From NCBI GenBank assembly GCA_902776735.1, contig CACYRE010000001.1, positions 1 to 48,394 on the forward strand: a stretch of 48,394 bases of DNA. The letters are read 5' to 3'. Each line of letters opens with the position of its first letter. Position 1 is the first letter of the stretch. This document shows, in pieces, positions 17,559 through 23,962 of this stretch. The DNA is from an uncultured Erysipelotrichaceae bacterium. Lineage in GTDB: Bacteria; Bacillota_I; Bacilli_A; RF39; UBA660. Made by a program: the position numbers and the translations under genes. The notes under the pieces are model-generated. The model was not told the DNA's origin. It saw only the letters and a program-made list of their open reading frames with translations, and did no database searches.

Positions 17559-17573
17559 CTAATTTAATATATA
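17559..17573 (-). promoter_or_regulatory. Putative late promoter (TATATATTAAATTAG)
   Basis: The minus strand shows TATATATTAAATTAG about 20 bases before the ribosome-binding site of the tail-collar gene. It differs from the terminase motif at two central positions only. Confidence 0.5.
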
Positions 17574-17623
17574 AAGTGTTAGTAATTTATTATTATGATT
17601 TACCAGAATTCTCACAGAGACAT

Positions 17624-19087
17624 TTATTTTTTATATTTAATATTTTTATCACCTAATAATTTATTTTCAGTATAATTATTAACTAACTCTTTTAAATCTA
17701 TTCCTAAACTATCTTTTGCCACATTAATAATTTTATCAATTTTTTGAGTATTCTCTTCAACTAATTTAGTAGACTGGTCTCCATACATAGTTATGTTATT
17801 AATATTAGAAAGTGGGGCTGAAACTTCTTTTGCAACTTCTGGTAATATTTTACAAATCATTTCTACAATAGAAGCTTCTTTCATTTTAGCTTGTGCTTCT
17901 GCTTTCTTTTCTATTCCTTTTGCTTCAGCAATTCCTTTAGCTTCTATACCAGCAGCTTCAGCCTCTAATTTAGCTCTAATACCATCTGCTTCAGCTAATG
18001 ATTTAGCTTTTATTGCTTCAGCTTCTAGCATTGCAGCTTCTTTATTTGCTTTTGCAAGTTCTATCTTAGCTTCAGCTTCTTGTTTTGCAGTTTCTAATGC
18101 AGCTTCAGCATTTTTTATAGTAACTTGTTTTTGTGCTTGTGCTTCTGTTTCTGCTTTATATCTTTCAGCATCAGCTTGTTTTCTTACTTCTGCATCCAAT
18201 TGTTTTTCTTTTAAATTTACTTGTCTTTCTTTTAGTTCAGTTTCTTTTTCAGTTTTTACAATCTCAGCTAAAACTGTGTTTTCATTAATTAATTTTTGTC
18301 TTTCTGCTTTTTGTATTTCATAAACCGTATCTGCTTCAGCTTTCTTTTTATCCTGTTCAATTTGATACTCATATTGTTTTAAAGCTAAATCCTTATTTTG
18401 TTTTGCTATTTCAGCGTCGGCTTGTGCCTTTGCTTCATTACCTTCTTTTGCAGCATTTGCTTGCGCTACTTGTACGTCTCTATCTGCTTGAGCTTTTGCT
18501 ATTTTAGCATCTTTTTGAATTTTAGATAAATTATCTATTCCTAAATCATTAATAGCGTTATTCTCATCAGTACAAGATTGAACATTTAAATTTACTATTT
18601 CTAAACCTATATTATTAATATCATCTTTTGCATTTTCTTGAATTTTTTGAGAGAATAATTGTTTATTATTAACTAATTCTTTCAAATTCATTTGTCCTAT
18701 AATCTCTCTCATATTCCCTTCAAGAACTTCTCTTACATTTCTAGCAATATAATCTGAATCTTGATTTAAAAAATGTCTTGCTGCTACTTTTATTAAATCA
18801 GAATTATTTGGAATTCTAACATTTGCAACAGCATCAACATCAACATTAATAAAATCTGTTGTTGGAACTCTCGATGTCTTAATGTCTATTTGAATTAATT
18901 CTAATGTTAATCTATCTACCCTTTCAAAAAATGGTATTCTTAAAGAAGCTCTACCTATAATCACCTTAGGTTCTTTCTTTAATCCAGATATTAAAAATGC
19001 CATATCTGGTGGACATTTTACATAACTTAAAAATAAAAATATTATTAATAATAAAATAATAATTCCTATAATTATTGCTGTAATCAT
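17624..19087 (-). CDS. Flotillin-like SPFH membrane protein
   Basis: A 487-residue protein with the complete flotillin layout. Residues 3-22 are a hydrophobic membrane anchor (an Ile/Leu run), then CPPDMAFLISG. The SPFH domain covers about 25-190 (TLELIQIDIKTSRVPTTDFI, VDVDAVANVRIP, IGLEIVNLNVQS). A long Ala/Glu/Lys-rich coiled coil with repeated EAKGIAEAKG-type units spans about 190-405. A C-terminal segment (IVEMICKILPEVAKEVSAPL, then NNITMYGD) matches YuaG/FloT endings. Flotillins organise membrane microdomains. In a phage it could protect or reorganise the membrane, influence lysis timing or interfere with host membrane stress systems. These roles are inference. It sits between tail-collar and Tad2 genes. 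Confidence 0.92.
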   Translation of the reverse strand: MITAIIIGIIILLLIIFLFLSYVKCPPDMAFLISGLKKEPKVIIGRASLRIPFFERVDRLTLELIQIDIKTSRVPTTDFINVDVDAVANVRIPNNSDLIKVAARHFLNQDSDYIARNVREVLEGNMREIIGQMNLKELVNNKQLFSQKIQENAKDDINNIGLEIVNLNVQSCTDENNAINDLGIDNLSKIQKDAKIAKAQADRDVQVAQANAAKEGNEAKAQADAEIAKQNKDLALKQYEYQIEQDKKKAEADTVYEIQKAERQKLINENTVLAEIVKTEKETELKERQVNLKEKQLDAEVRKQADAERYKAETEAQAQKQVTIKNAEAALETAKQEAEAKIELAKANKEAAMLEAEAIKAKSLAEADGIRAKLEAEAAGIEAKGIAEAKGIEKKAEAQAKMKEASIVEMICKILPEVAKEVSAPLSNINNITMYGDQSTKLVEENTQKIDKIINVAKDSLGIDLKELVNNYTENKLLGDKNIKYKK

Positions 19088-19100
19088 TTCTATAAACCCC

Positions 19101-19355
19101 CTATTCTACTATTTTCCAGTCTTCAGATAACATATCTGCTTGACTTGCTAGCCATCCAACTTGAACTCCTGATGTCCCAACAAATGCGATAGCTTTATTT
19201 CCCATTGTATCATGCTCAGCATTAATAATATCATTATTTGTATTCTTATAACTGATAAATTCTGCAAGTTCTATATATTGATTTTTACCATTCCATCCTT
19301 CTCTTTGAACTCGTTTACCATTTTTTAATGCTTCTAAAGCTTCTCCAAAATTCAT
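19101..19355 (-). CDS. tad2: Tad2-family (DUF2829) Thoeris anti-defence protein
   Basis: An 84-residue protein matching the DUF2829 pattern from end to end: MNFGEALEALKNGKRVQREG, then WNGKNQYIELAE, then VQVGWLASQADMLSEDW. Tad2 proteins are small oligomeric sponges that bind the cyclic ADP-ribose-type signal made by Thoeris ThsB, so that ThsA is not activated. The conserved WNGK and GWLASQADMLSEDW segments, which shape the ligand pocket in characterised members, are intact. It has a strong ribosome-binding site (AGGAGGTTATAT). A terminator-like hairpin precedes it, so it may have its own promoter. The function in this phage is inferred from the family. Confidence 0.88.
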   Translation of the reverse strand: MNFGEALEALKNGKRVQREGWNGKNQYIELAEFISYKNTNNDIINAEHDTMGNKAIAFVGTSGVQVGWLASQADMLSEDWKIVE

Positions 19356-19372
19356 ATATAACCTCCTATAAT

Positions 19373-19402
19373 AAAAATTGACCGTCTATTCCGGTCTGTC
19401 AA
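19373..19402 (-). terminator. Hairpin with U tract between endonuclease and tad2
   Basis: The minus strand reads TTGACAGACCG, GAATAGA, CGGTCAA, then TTTTTATT. TTGA and CCG pair with CGG and TCAA across a small bulge. It ends the GIY-YIG transcript or acts as an attenuator before tad2. Confidence 0.65.
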
Positions 19403-19439
19403 TGTAGATTCTCCCAAACCTATACTAAAATAGATAAGG

Positions 19440-20330
19440 TTAGTAGTTCTGTGTACTTCTTCCTTTCGACCATCCATTTTGTAAATATGTGTCTAAATCT
19501 TCAGGTAGAATAAGTTTATTGGTTATTAAATTATTAACCCACATTTTACCTTTATTCCATGGAACTTTATGATACATAGGATTATTTTCGCCTTTTAAAG
19601 CTTTAGATAATTTAAATTTAGTTTCTTCGGAAATAGACCTACCTTTTTTTGATTTAGATATTTTAACTTTAGTTTCTTTAGAAAGAGACCTATCTTTTTT
19701 ATATCTGTCTTTTTTAGGAATGCTTATTTCGCCTAAAGCATATCTAGACTTTAAAGTATTAGAAATTTTATTTTTAGTTTCTTTAGATATATTTTTACCT
19801 TTATTCCAAGGAATATAATTTTTAGTTCGTATTTTTGCAGCTTTAGACATTCTTTCTTTAGTTTCCTCTGAAAATTGTCTATTTTTTAAAGATTTTGATA
19901 ATTTAAATTTATGTTCATTAGATAAAGCTTTACATTTTTTACCTTTATTCCAAGGAATTTGTCCTTTATGAGATAAAGATAATCTTTCTTTTGTTTCTAA
20001 TGAATAACCATTTTCTTTTACAGCTTTATTATATCCAGACCAGCCTTCATTTTCTCCACCATAAGAATTATTATAATATTTATCACTTCTTACAGCATTA
20101 GCAGCTTCTATCCATTTTATTTCAGCTTTATCTAAGTCTTCTTGATTCGTGTTTACTTCTTCTAAAATTCTAACTTTAAAATTATCTTTTCCATATTTAT
20201 TTAAAGCTTTCTTAAACTTAATGCCTGAGCCATAATAATTATTATCAAATTTATCAGACTTATGTTTACCTATATATTTCTTATTATTTATTAAATTAGT
20301 AGTTTCATATATGTAACCATACGTAGTTAT
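19440..20330 (-). CDS. GIY-YIG homing endonuclease with NUMOD3 repeats (start codon uncertain)
   Basis: The frame is open well upstream of the ATG at 19850. Read from 20330 it gives about 296 residues. The N-terminus is a full GIY-YIG domain: TTYGYIYETTNLINNKKYIG, then KHKSDKFDNNYYGSG, and the catalytic region with DKAEIKWIEAANAV and YYNNSYGGENEG. NUMOD3 DNA-binding repeats follow (SKETKNKISNTLKSR, LSKETKVKISKSKKGR, ISEETKFKLSKALKG, each flanked by PWNKGK). No ATG, GTG or TTG is found between the in-frame TAG upstream and the GIY motif. After AGGAGGTACT the candidates are ATA (20330) or ACG (20324). Either a rare start is used or the N-terminus is fused by frameshifting to the small ORF at 20433-20305. 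It is a mobile element inserted near tRNA-Cys. Confidence 0.85.
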   Translation of the reverse strand: MTTYGYIYETTNLINNKKYIGKHKSDKFDNNYYGSGIKFKKALNKYGKDNFKVRILEEVNTNQEDLDKAEIKWIEAANAVRSDKYYNNSYGGENEGWSGYNKAVKENGYSLETKERLSLSHKGQIPWNKGKKCKALSNEHKFKLSKSLKNRQFSEETKERMSKAAKIRTKNYIPWNKGKNISKETKNKISNTLKSRYALGEISIPKKDRYKKDRSLSKETKVKISKSKKGRSISEETKFKLSKALKGENNPMYHKVPWNKGKMWVNNLITNKLILPEDLDTYLQNGWSKGRSTQNY

Positions 20331-20433
20331 AGTACCTCCTATAATTATATAATTTAGCTACATTTTCAGCTCCATCAAAGTTCCCGTGTACACCTGAGGT
20401 ATAGTTATTGTTAGTATTTCCTATACAGTACAT
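20305..20433 (-). CDS. Possible small ORF upstream of the GIY-YIG gene (42 aa)
   Basis: An ATG-initiated frame of 42 codons beginning MYCIGNTNNNYTSGVHGNFD and overlapping the GIY-YIG frame, which lies at +1 relative to it. It passes through tandem AGG AGG, a sequence known in E. coli to cause +1 frameshifting, exactly where the GIY-YIG frame could be entered. It has no clear Shine-Dalgarno. It may instead be part of a structured RNA, since its first half overlaps a pseudoknot-forming segment. Low confidence. Confidence 0.2.
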   Translation of the reverse strand: MYCIGNTNNNYTSGVHGNFDGAENVAKLYNYRRYYNYVWLHI

Positions 20434-20444
20434 CAAAGACTAAC
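20399..20444 (-). ncRNA. Predicted H-type pseudoknot
   Basis: Minus strand: GTTAGT (20444-20439) pairs with ACTAAC (20415-20410), and GTATAG (20426-20421) pairs with CTATAC (20404-20399). The two 6-bp helices interleave, which defines an H-type pseudoknot with loops of about 12, 5 and 5 bases. Function unknown. It lies between tRNA-Cys and the GIY-YIG gene. Confidence 0.45.
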
Positions 20445-20457
20445 TGCACAAACTGGC

Positions 20458-20560
20458 CCAGGGACCGTTATATCGGAGTCAATTAATACGTTTTTTCGTC
20501 TATCAATTTCTAATAGCTAGCCTCACTATCTTACTTTATCAAGATATATCCGAACCCCGG
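20458..20560 (-). ncRNA. Structured, tRNA-sized RNA element directly after tRNA-Cys
   Basis: The 103 bases after the CCA of tRNA-Cys begin CCGGGGTTCG and end CGGTCCCTGG, which pair as a helix with one T-T mismatch. The helix can extend through TATATC with GATATA. Inside are hairpins TATCTT-GATAAAGT-AAGATA and ACG-AAAAAA-CGT. It is GC-rich at its ends, unlike the surrounding AT-rich sequence. It is not a canonical tRNA. It could be a decayed tRNA, a tRNA-processing by-product or a small RNA. Confidence 0.45.
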
Positions 20561-20636
20561 TGGAGGGATATATTGGATTTGAACCAATGATAAGAGTTTT
20601 GCAGACTCTGGCCTTAACCATCTTGGCTAATATCCC
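20561..20636 (-). tRNA. tRNA-Cys (GCA)
   Basis: A 76-base cloverleaf with CCA encoded. The acceptor stem is GGGATAT with ATATCCC, discriminator T(U). The D stem is GCC with GGC. The anticodon arm is AGAGT-CTGCAAA-ACTCT with anticodon GCA. The T arm is ATTGG-TTCAAAT-CCAAT. U73 and GCA are the identity elements of cysteine tRNA. Its 5' end overlaps the last codons and stop of the upstream dehydrogenase gene by 10 bases. Confidence 0.95.
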
Positions 20637-21370
20637 ATCTTTTGAGTTTCATTAAATTTAATAACATTTTGTATAAACTCATTATTATATTGATTAGCTA
20701 TAGATTGTACATCTTTGTTTAAACAATGACTATCCCAATAAGGTTTATCTTTATATACAAAAGTATGTGATGGATTTACTCTTGGGTCTAATATAAATAA
20801 TTCTCTTAATTCTTCATAGTTAATATTCTCTTTTTTACATATATTATAGTATGCTTGACAAAAACTAACTTTAGTTGCTAAAAATGAATTTTCCATAAAT
20901 TTAACTAATTCAGCTAATTTAGGTTCTACTATTCTAAAAGTATGTCTTCCATCATAACACGGTAACAAAGCTTGAATTATTTTAGTACAATCTTCTTTAT
21001 TTCCACCTAATATAGTAAAATCAAAAGAATAATTATTACAATGTTTAGTTGCTCCATAATATTCTGGACTAAATACAATATGTTTATTTAACTCTTTATT
21101 TAATTTATCAACCGTTCCTACTGGACATGTTGATTTTATACAATAAATATCACAATCATTTTCTAAAATAGCATTTTTAACTTCTATAATATTAACTAGT
21201 CCACCCATTAAAGGAGTATCTACACAAATAAAACCTATATCATATTTAATATTTCTCTTTGTATTTACTTCTGGTTTATATTTATCTATTATATCTGGAT
21301 TTATGTCTTTTAATTCTTCAGCTAAATTATGACCTACAACCCCATATCCAATAATTAATATATTATTCAA
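20627..21370 (-). CDS. Truncated UDP-glucose/GDP-mannose dehydrogenase family protein
   Basis: A 247-residue protein. The Rossmann motif is IIGYGVVGHNLAE at the N-terminus. The middle has YDIGFICVDTPLMGGLVNI, CIKSTCPVGTVDK, and the helical dimer segment AELVKFMENSFLATKVSFC. The catalytic Cys is retained in WDSHCLNKDVQSIA (normally G-x-C-L/F-x-K-D). The usual C-terminal UDP-binding domain is absent: full-length enzymes have about 400 residues and this one stops after the catalytic loop. It may act on a different nucleotide sugar. The start is likely TTG at 21370, since AGGAG lies 7-8 bases upstream and only 1 base from the ATG at 21376. Its TAG stop is inside tRNA-Cys. Confidence 0.8.
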   Translation of the reverse strand: MNNILIIGYGVVGHNLAEELKDINPDIIDKYKPEVNTKRNIKYDIGFICVDTPLMGGLVNIIEVKNAILENDCDIYCIKSTCPVGTVDKLNKELNKHIVFSPEYYGATKHCNNYSFDFTILGGNKEDCTKIIQALLPCYDGRHTFRIVEPKLAELVKFMENSFLATKVSFCQAYYNICKKENINYEELRELFILDPRVNPSHTFVYKDKPYWDSHCLNKDVQSIANQYNNEFIQNVIKFNETQKMGY

Positions 21371-21472
21371 TATCATACTCCTAAATTAAATTATGTACAG
21401 GATTTTAATTTTTTAATTCAAGGGAGTCTCCTGTGTTTATACTCAACCTTTAGTTGGTCGCTATCCAACATC
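21371..21472 (-). other. Structured leader between tRNA-Ala and the dehydrogenase gene
   Basis: On the minus strand GTTGG-ATAGCGA-CCAAC forms a hairpin right after the tRNA CCA. Further on, ACAGGA pairs with TCCTGT across about 26 bases that contain GGAGACTCC. Alternative pairing of CAAC with GTTG is possible. It could be a leader or a processing spacer. No gene is seen. Confidence 0.35.
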
Positions 21473-21548
21473 TGGTGGAATCTATCAGAATCGAACTGAT
21501 ACCTTCTGCTTGCAAAGCAGATGTGCTAACCATTATCACTAAGACCCC
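21473..21548 (-). tRNA. tRNA-Ala (UGC)
   Basis: A 76-base cloverleaf with CCA encoded. The acceptor is GGGGTCT with AGATTCC, giving the G3-U70 wobble pair that is the main alanine identity element, discriminator A. The anticodon arm is TCTGC-TTTGCAA-GCAGA with anticodon TGC. The T arm is ATCAG-TTCGATT-CTGAT. The D arm has GTG with CAC and GGTTAG in the loop. Confidence 0.95.
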
Positions 21549-21559
21549 ATATAATATCT

Positions 21560-21672
21560 AGGAGGAACCAAAGCAAACGTTATACTTTAGTTTTAGGTTA
21601 AAGTCGTAACCATATATTAACCTAGACATCATTTTGACTATCTCAGTTTACAGATTCGAACTGCTTCCTCCT
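21560..21672 (-). ncRNA. tRNA-like cloverleaf with non-canonical loops (A)
   Basis: Minus strand: a perfect 7-bp acceptor-like helix (GGAGGAA at 21671-21665 with TTCCTCC at 21567-21561). Within it are a D-like stem AGTT-AACT, an anticodon-like stem AGATA-TGTCT with a 10-base loop, a long hairpin (TAGGTTAA with TTAACCTA, 8 bp) in the variable-arm position, and a T-like stem CTAAAG-CTTTGG with an 11-base loop. It has no T-loop consensus and no CCA. Five helices in cloverleaf order suggest a decayed or specialised tRNA-like RNA. Confidence 0.45.
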
Positions 21673-21730
21673 TAGTTAACTTTCGTGGTTTTGACATACC
21701 CTAATTATTAACATGACTGGGAAATATAAA

Positions 21731-21834
21731 GCTCGAAGACGGGATTTGAACCCGTGATATTCTATATTAACTAGTATTATAGACGCCTCTCCTGATTATT
21801 TGTACACATAATTCATTATTCTGGCTTCTTCGAG
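21731..21834 (-). ncRNA. tRNA-like element with intact acceptor and T arm, expanded middle (B)
   Basis: The minus strand begins CTCGAAG and ends CTTCGAG, a perfect 7-bp acceptor. Directly before the 3' strand is a canonical T arm, ACGGG-TTCAAAT-CCCGT. The interior is about 30 bases longer than in a normal tRNA. GCC and GGC can form a D stem whose loop contains an extra hairpin (ATTAT-GTGTACAA-ATAAT). TCTATA with TATAGA forms an anticodon-like stem with an 11-base loop. There is no encoded CCA. It may be a degenerate tRNA or a tRNA mimic. Confidence 0.5.
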
Positions 21835-21845
21835 AAAATTAAATA

Positions 21846-22454
21846 CTATTTTATTCCTGAATTTCCAAAACCAGTTGCTCCACGATTTGTATTGAAATAT
21901 TCTTCTTTAGTTATATTATGCTCTTTCAAGTAATCTTCTAAAGGAATATATTTAAATGCATAAGTCCTATAAACATTAACTGAACAAACTCTATCACCTT
22001 TGTGTACTTCAATATCATTATCACCATTATTTTGAATTAAAGCATTAATTATTCCTCTATAATTATTATCTACCCAAGGTTCTCCAACATCAATAGGAGA
22101 CCCATAAGTTTTTCCTAAATAATTTCCACCTCTATTTACAGAATGAACTCCAAATCCTTTTGGTATTCCCATTCCTATACCTAAAGAAACTTTCTCAGCT
22201 GTATGCGCTTTAATTATTTTATCTTCATTTAAATAAGCGTCATATCCAATATCACCTTCTTTTTTTCTTTCAGGTAATTTAGCGTCTTCAGTTTCTTTCC
22301 AAACTACAACTGGTACTTCTAATTCTTCTTCTAGATTCTCTTTAATTTTTTTCTCAAGAGTTTCTGTTCTTCCTAATAAAGTTTTATATTTATCATTTAA
22401 AGAATGAAATTCTGATTCTAGTTCTTTAATTTTTCTCTGTACGTCAGCTTCCAT
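21846..22454 (-). CDS. dut: dUTPase (trimeric type) with N-terminal coiled coil
   Basis: A 202-residue enzyme that hydrolyses dUTP to dUMP and PPi. The motifs in order are GDIGYDAYL (I), VNRGGNYLGKTYG (II, the Ser-rich motif modified), PIDVGEPWVDNNYRGIINAL (III), KGDRVCSVNVYR (IV) and NRGATGFGNSG (V, P-loop-like). The catalytic Asp in motif III is present as VDNNYRG. Residues 1-45 are an added coiled coil (KIKELESEFHSLNDKYKTLL), not part of the usual ~145-residue enzyme, which may mediate assembly or partner binding. It opens the dTMP cluster with SpoVG, ThyX and dTMP kinase downstream in the genome order. Confidence 0.93.
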   Translation of the reverse strand: MEADVQRKIKELESEFHSLNDKYKTLLGRTETLEKKIKENLEEELEVPVVVWKETEDAKLPERKKEGDIGYDAYLNEDKIIKAHTAEKVSLGIGMGIPKGFGVHSVNRGGNYLGKTYGSPIDVGEPWVDNNYRGIINALIQNNGDNDIEVHKGDRVCSVNVYRTYAFKYIPLEDYLKEHNITKEEYFNTNRGATGFGNSGIK

Positions 22455-22455
22455 A

Positions 22456-22722
22456 TTATTTTTCCTCCTTTAATATTTGTTTGTATTTATCTAATATAGC
22501 TTTTTGAATTATTTCTCTTGTAGAAGAATTTATTGGATGTGCAATATCCATAAATTCTCCGTCTGAATTCTTTTTACTAGGCATAGCTATAAATAAACCA
22601 TTTATTCCTTGTATAATTTTAATTCCTTTTACTATAAAAGAATCATCTATTACAATAGACGCTATTCCAACTAATTTACTAGTTGTATCTAATTTTATAA
22701 TTTCAGTATCAGTTATTTTCAT
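22456..22722 (-). CDS. spoVG: SpoVG-family RNA/DNA-binding regulator
   Basis: An 88-residue protein nearly collinear with Bacillus SpoVG: VGIASIVIDDSFIVKGIKI, then GLFIAMPSKKNSDGEF, then DIAHPINSSTREIIQKAI. The central MPSKK..DGEF.DIAHPIN signature is intact. SpoVG binds nucleic acid and acts as a post-transcriptional or transcriptional regulator. I prefer the second ATG (22722) because GGAG is 6 bases upstream of it and only 3 from the first. A divergent second copy lies at 35191-34925. It may regulate host or phage transcripts. Confidence 0.95.
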   Translation of the reverse strand: MKITDTEIIKLDTTSKLVGIASIVIDDSFIVKGIKIIQGINGLFIAMPSKKNSDGEFMDIAHPINSSTREIIQKAILDKYKQILKEEK

Positions 22723-23452
22723 CATTTACTCCTTTAAATCTATTATCTAATTCAGATTCAGAACATACAATACCACAACTTTTATGTCCCTGTGTACATT
22801 TTCCTTTTTGAACACAATCAGGACCTACTTGATTTAATATTACAGGATTATATTTTTTTAATTCCTTATATATTAAATATGCTATATATTGAATTTCTGA
22901 AGTATTTCTACCACATAATCTTAAATTTAAAAAATGACACCATTCTCTTAAATTTCCAGACATAATTAAATTATTTCTCATAGCATTTGGTAAAACTTGT
23001 CTTGCGACAGAATGGTCTATTCCTAAATTTATTAAATCTTTATAATAATTCATACTAGTATCTAAAGACTCTTGATATTTTTCTTGTATTTCTATTGGTT
23101 GATTTAATAATTCTATTGGAATCTCAAACCCACCGATTTTTGAATAATCTATATAATGTTGACTTCCTGATGTAAAACTAAATAATCTATGTCGTGTTAT
23201 TTGTGCTAACAAACTTCGACTTGCTCCCTCAATCATAAAAGTATAATTAACATGTTCTAATATTGAAGTATGATTAAATTTAACACAATTATCTATTAAA
23301 TTAGTATTTTGTTTTTCATAATCTAATAATTGACTAGCCACATCTTGTTTACCATTAAGTTTTTCAGAATAAGTAATTCTAACTAATCCACTTAAATATT
23401 CATCAGAATAATTTTCACTATGATTAATCATAGTAACTTTTATTTTATTCAT
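22709..23452 (-). CDS. thyX: ThyX: FAD-dependent thymidylate synthase
   Basis: A 247-residue flavoenzyme that makes dTMP from dUMP, methylene-THF and NADPH. The ThyX signature RHRLFSFTSGSQHYIDY starts at residue 87 (R-H-R-x5-S-x-S/Q). SILEHVNYTFMIEGASRS supplies the flavin-binding His region. LPNAMRNNLIMSGNLREWCH and RLCGRNTSEIQYIAYLI complete the active site. A C-terminal Cys cluster (CVQKGKCTQGHKSCG) resembles a zinc site and is seen in several phage ThyX proteins. The stop is TGA. It overlaps dTMP kinase upstream by 8 bases and SpoVG downstream, consistent with one operon. Confidence 0.97.
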   Translation of the reverse strand: MNKIKVTMINHSENYSDEYLSGLVRITYSEKLNGKQDVASQLLDYEKQNTNLIDNCVKFNHTSILEHVNYTFMIEGASRSLLAQITRHRLFSFTSGSQHYIDYSKIGGFEIPIELLNQPIEIQEKYQESLDTSMNYYKDLINLGIDHSVARQVLPNAMRNNLIMSGNLREWCHFLNLRLCGRNTSEIQYIAYLIYKELKKYNPVILNQVGPDCVQKGKCTQGHKSCGIVCSESELDNRFKGVNDENN

Positions 23453-23957
23453 TTATTAATCTCCTTTTTATAATAGATTCTATTTTTTCATAAAAATTAG
23501 ACTCAAAAATATCTATTAATATTATATTATCTGGATATAATTTTTCTAATTCTTTTCCTATTAAATAATAATAATTATTTAATTTTTCTAAATTGTCATA
23601 AACCTTTTTAGTATCTCCTCTTTTATGACATCTACTAACTAATAAATTTAAATCAGAACTATATAAAATAAAATATAAAACATTTTTCTCATTAATTAAA
23701 GAAAATGTTTTTAAATGGTCTAATAATGAATTTTTAGGCATTCGATTATAAATAGTTGAATATACATCCTCAGATAAATTAAATCTATCTATTAATAAAT
23801 TATTTTTAGAATCAAGAACTGTTTTATAATCTTCAAACATAATATTAGATTTATCTGAAAATTTAAATTTAATAGTATCATTAAAAATATTTTTTTCTAA
23901 ATATTCTATAAGAGTAGATTTTCCAACACCATCTGGTCCTTCTAATACAATAATCAT
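23445..23957 (-). CDS. tmk: Thymidylate / deoxynucleoside monophosphate kinase
   Basis: A 170-residue P-loop kinase. Walker A is EGPDGVGKST (residues 6-15). The dTMP-kinase-like DR motif is NLLIDRFNLSEDVYS (about 56-70) and a lid-like basic stretch follows (SRCHKRGDTKKVYDNL). Residue spacing fits a short dTMP kinase (bacterial enzymes have about 210 residues). It phosphorylates dTMP to dTDP in the pathway fed by ThyX, with which it overlaps by 8 bases. Substrate specificity (dTMP or other dNMP) cannot be settled by sight. Confidence 0.85.
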   Translation of the reverse strand: MIIVLEGPDGVGKSTLIEYLEKNIFNDTIKFKFSDKSNIMFEDYKTVLDSKNNLLIDRFNLSEDVYSTIYNRMPKNSLLDHLKTFSLINEKNVLYFILYSSDLNLLVSRCHKRGDTKKVYDNLEKLNNYYYLIGKELEKLYPDNIILIDIFESNFYEKIESIIKRRLINE

Positions 23958-23962
23958 TATTC

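Noticed and set aside
17793-18323. + strand open frame of 176 codons
   Set aside because: It is the reverse complement of the Ala/Glu-rich flotillin coiled coil, which generates long Ser/Ala-rich antisense frames without stops.
20341-20560. Group I intron hosting the GIY-YIG gene
   Set aside because: I could not find convincing P7/R-S core sequences, and the flanking tRNA-Cys is intact and not interrupted.
21731-21834. Ordinary tRNA-Tyr or amber suppressor tRNA
   Set aside because: GTA and CTA triplets occur in loops but not in a 7-base anticodon loop with U33, and the interior is too long for a canonical class I or II tRNA.
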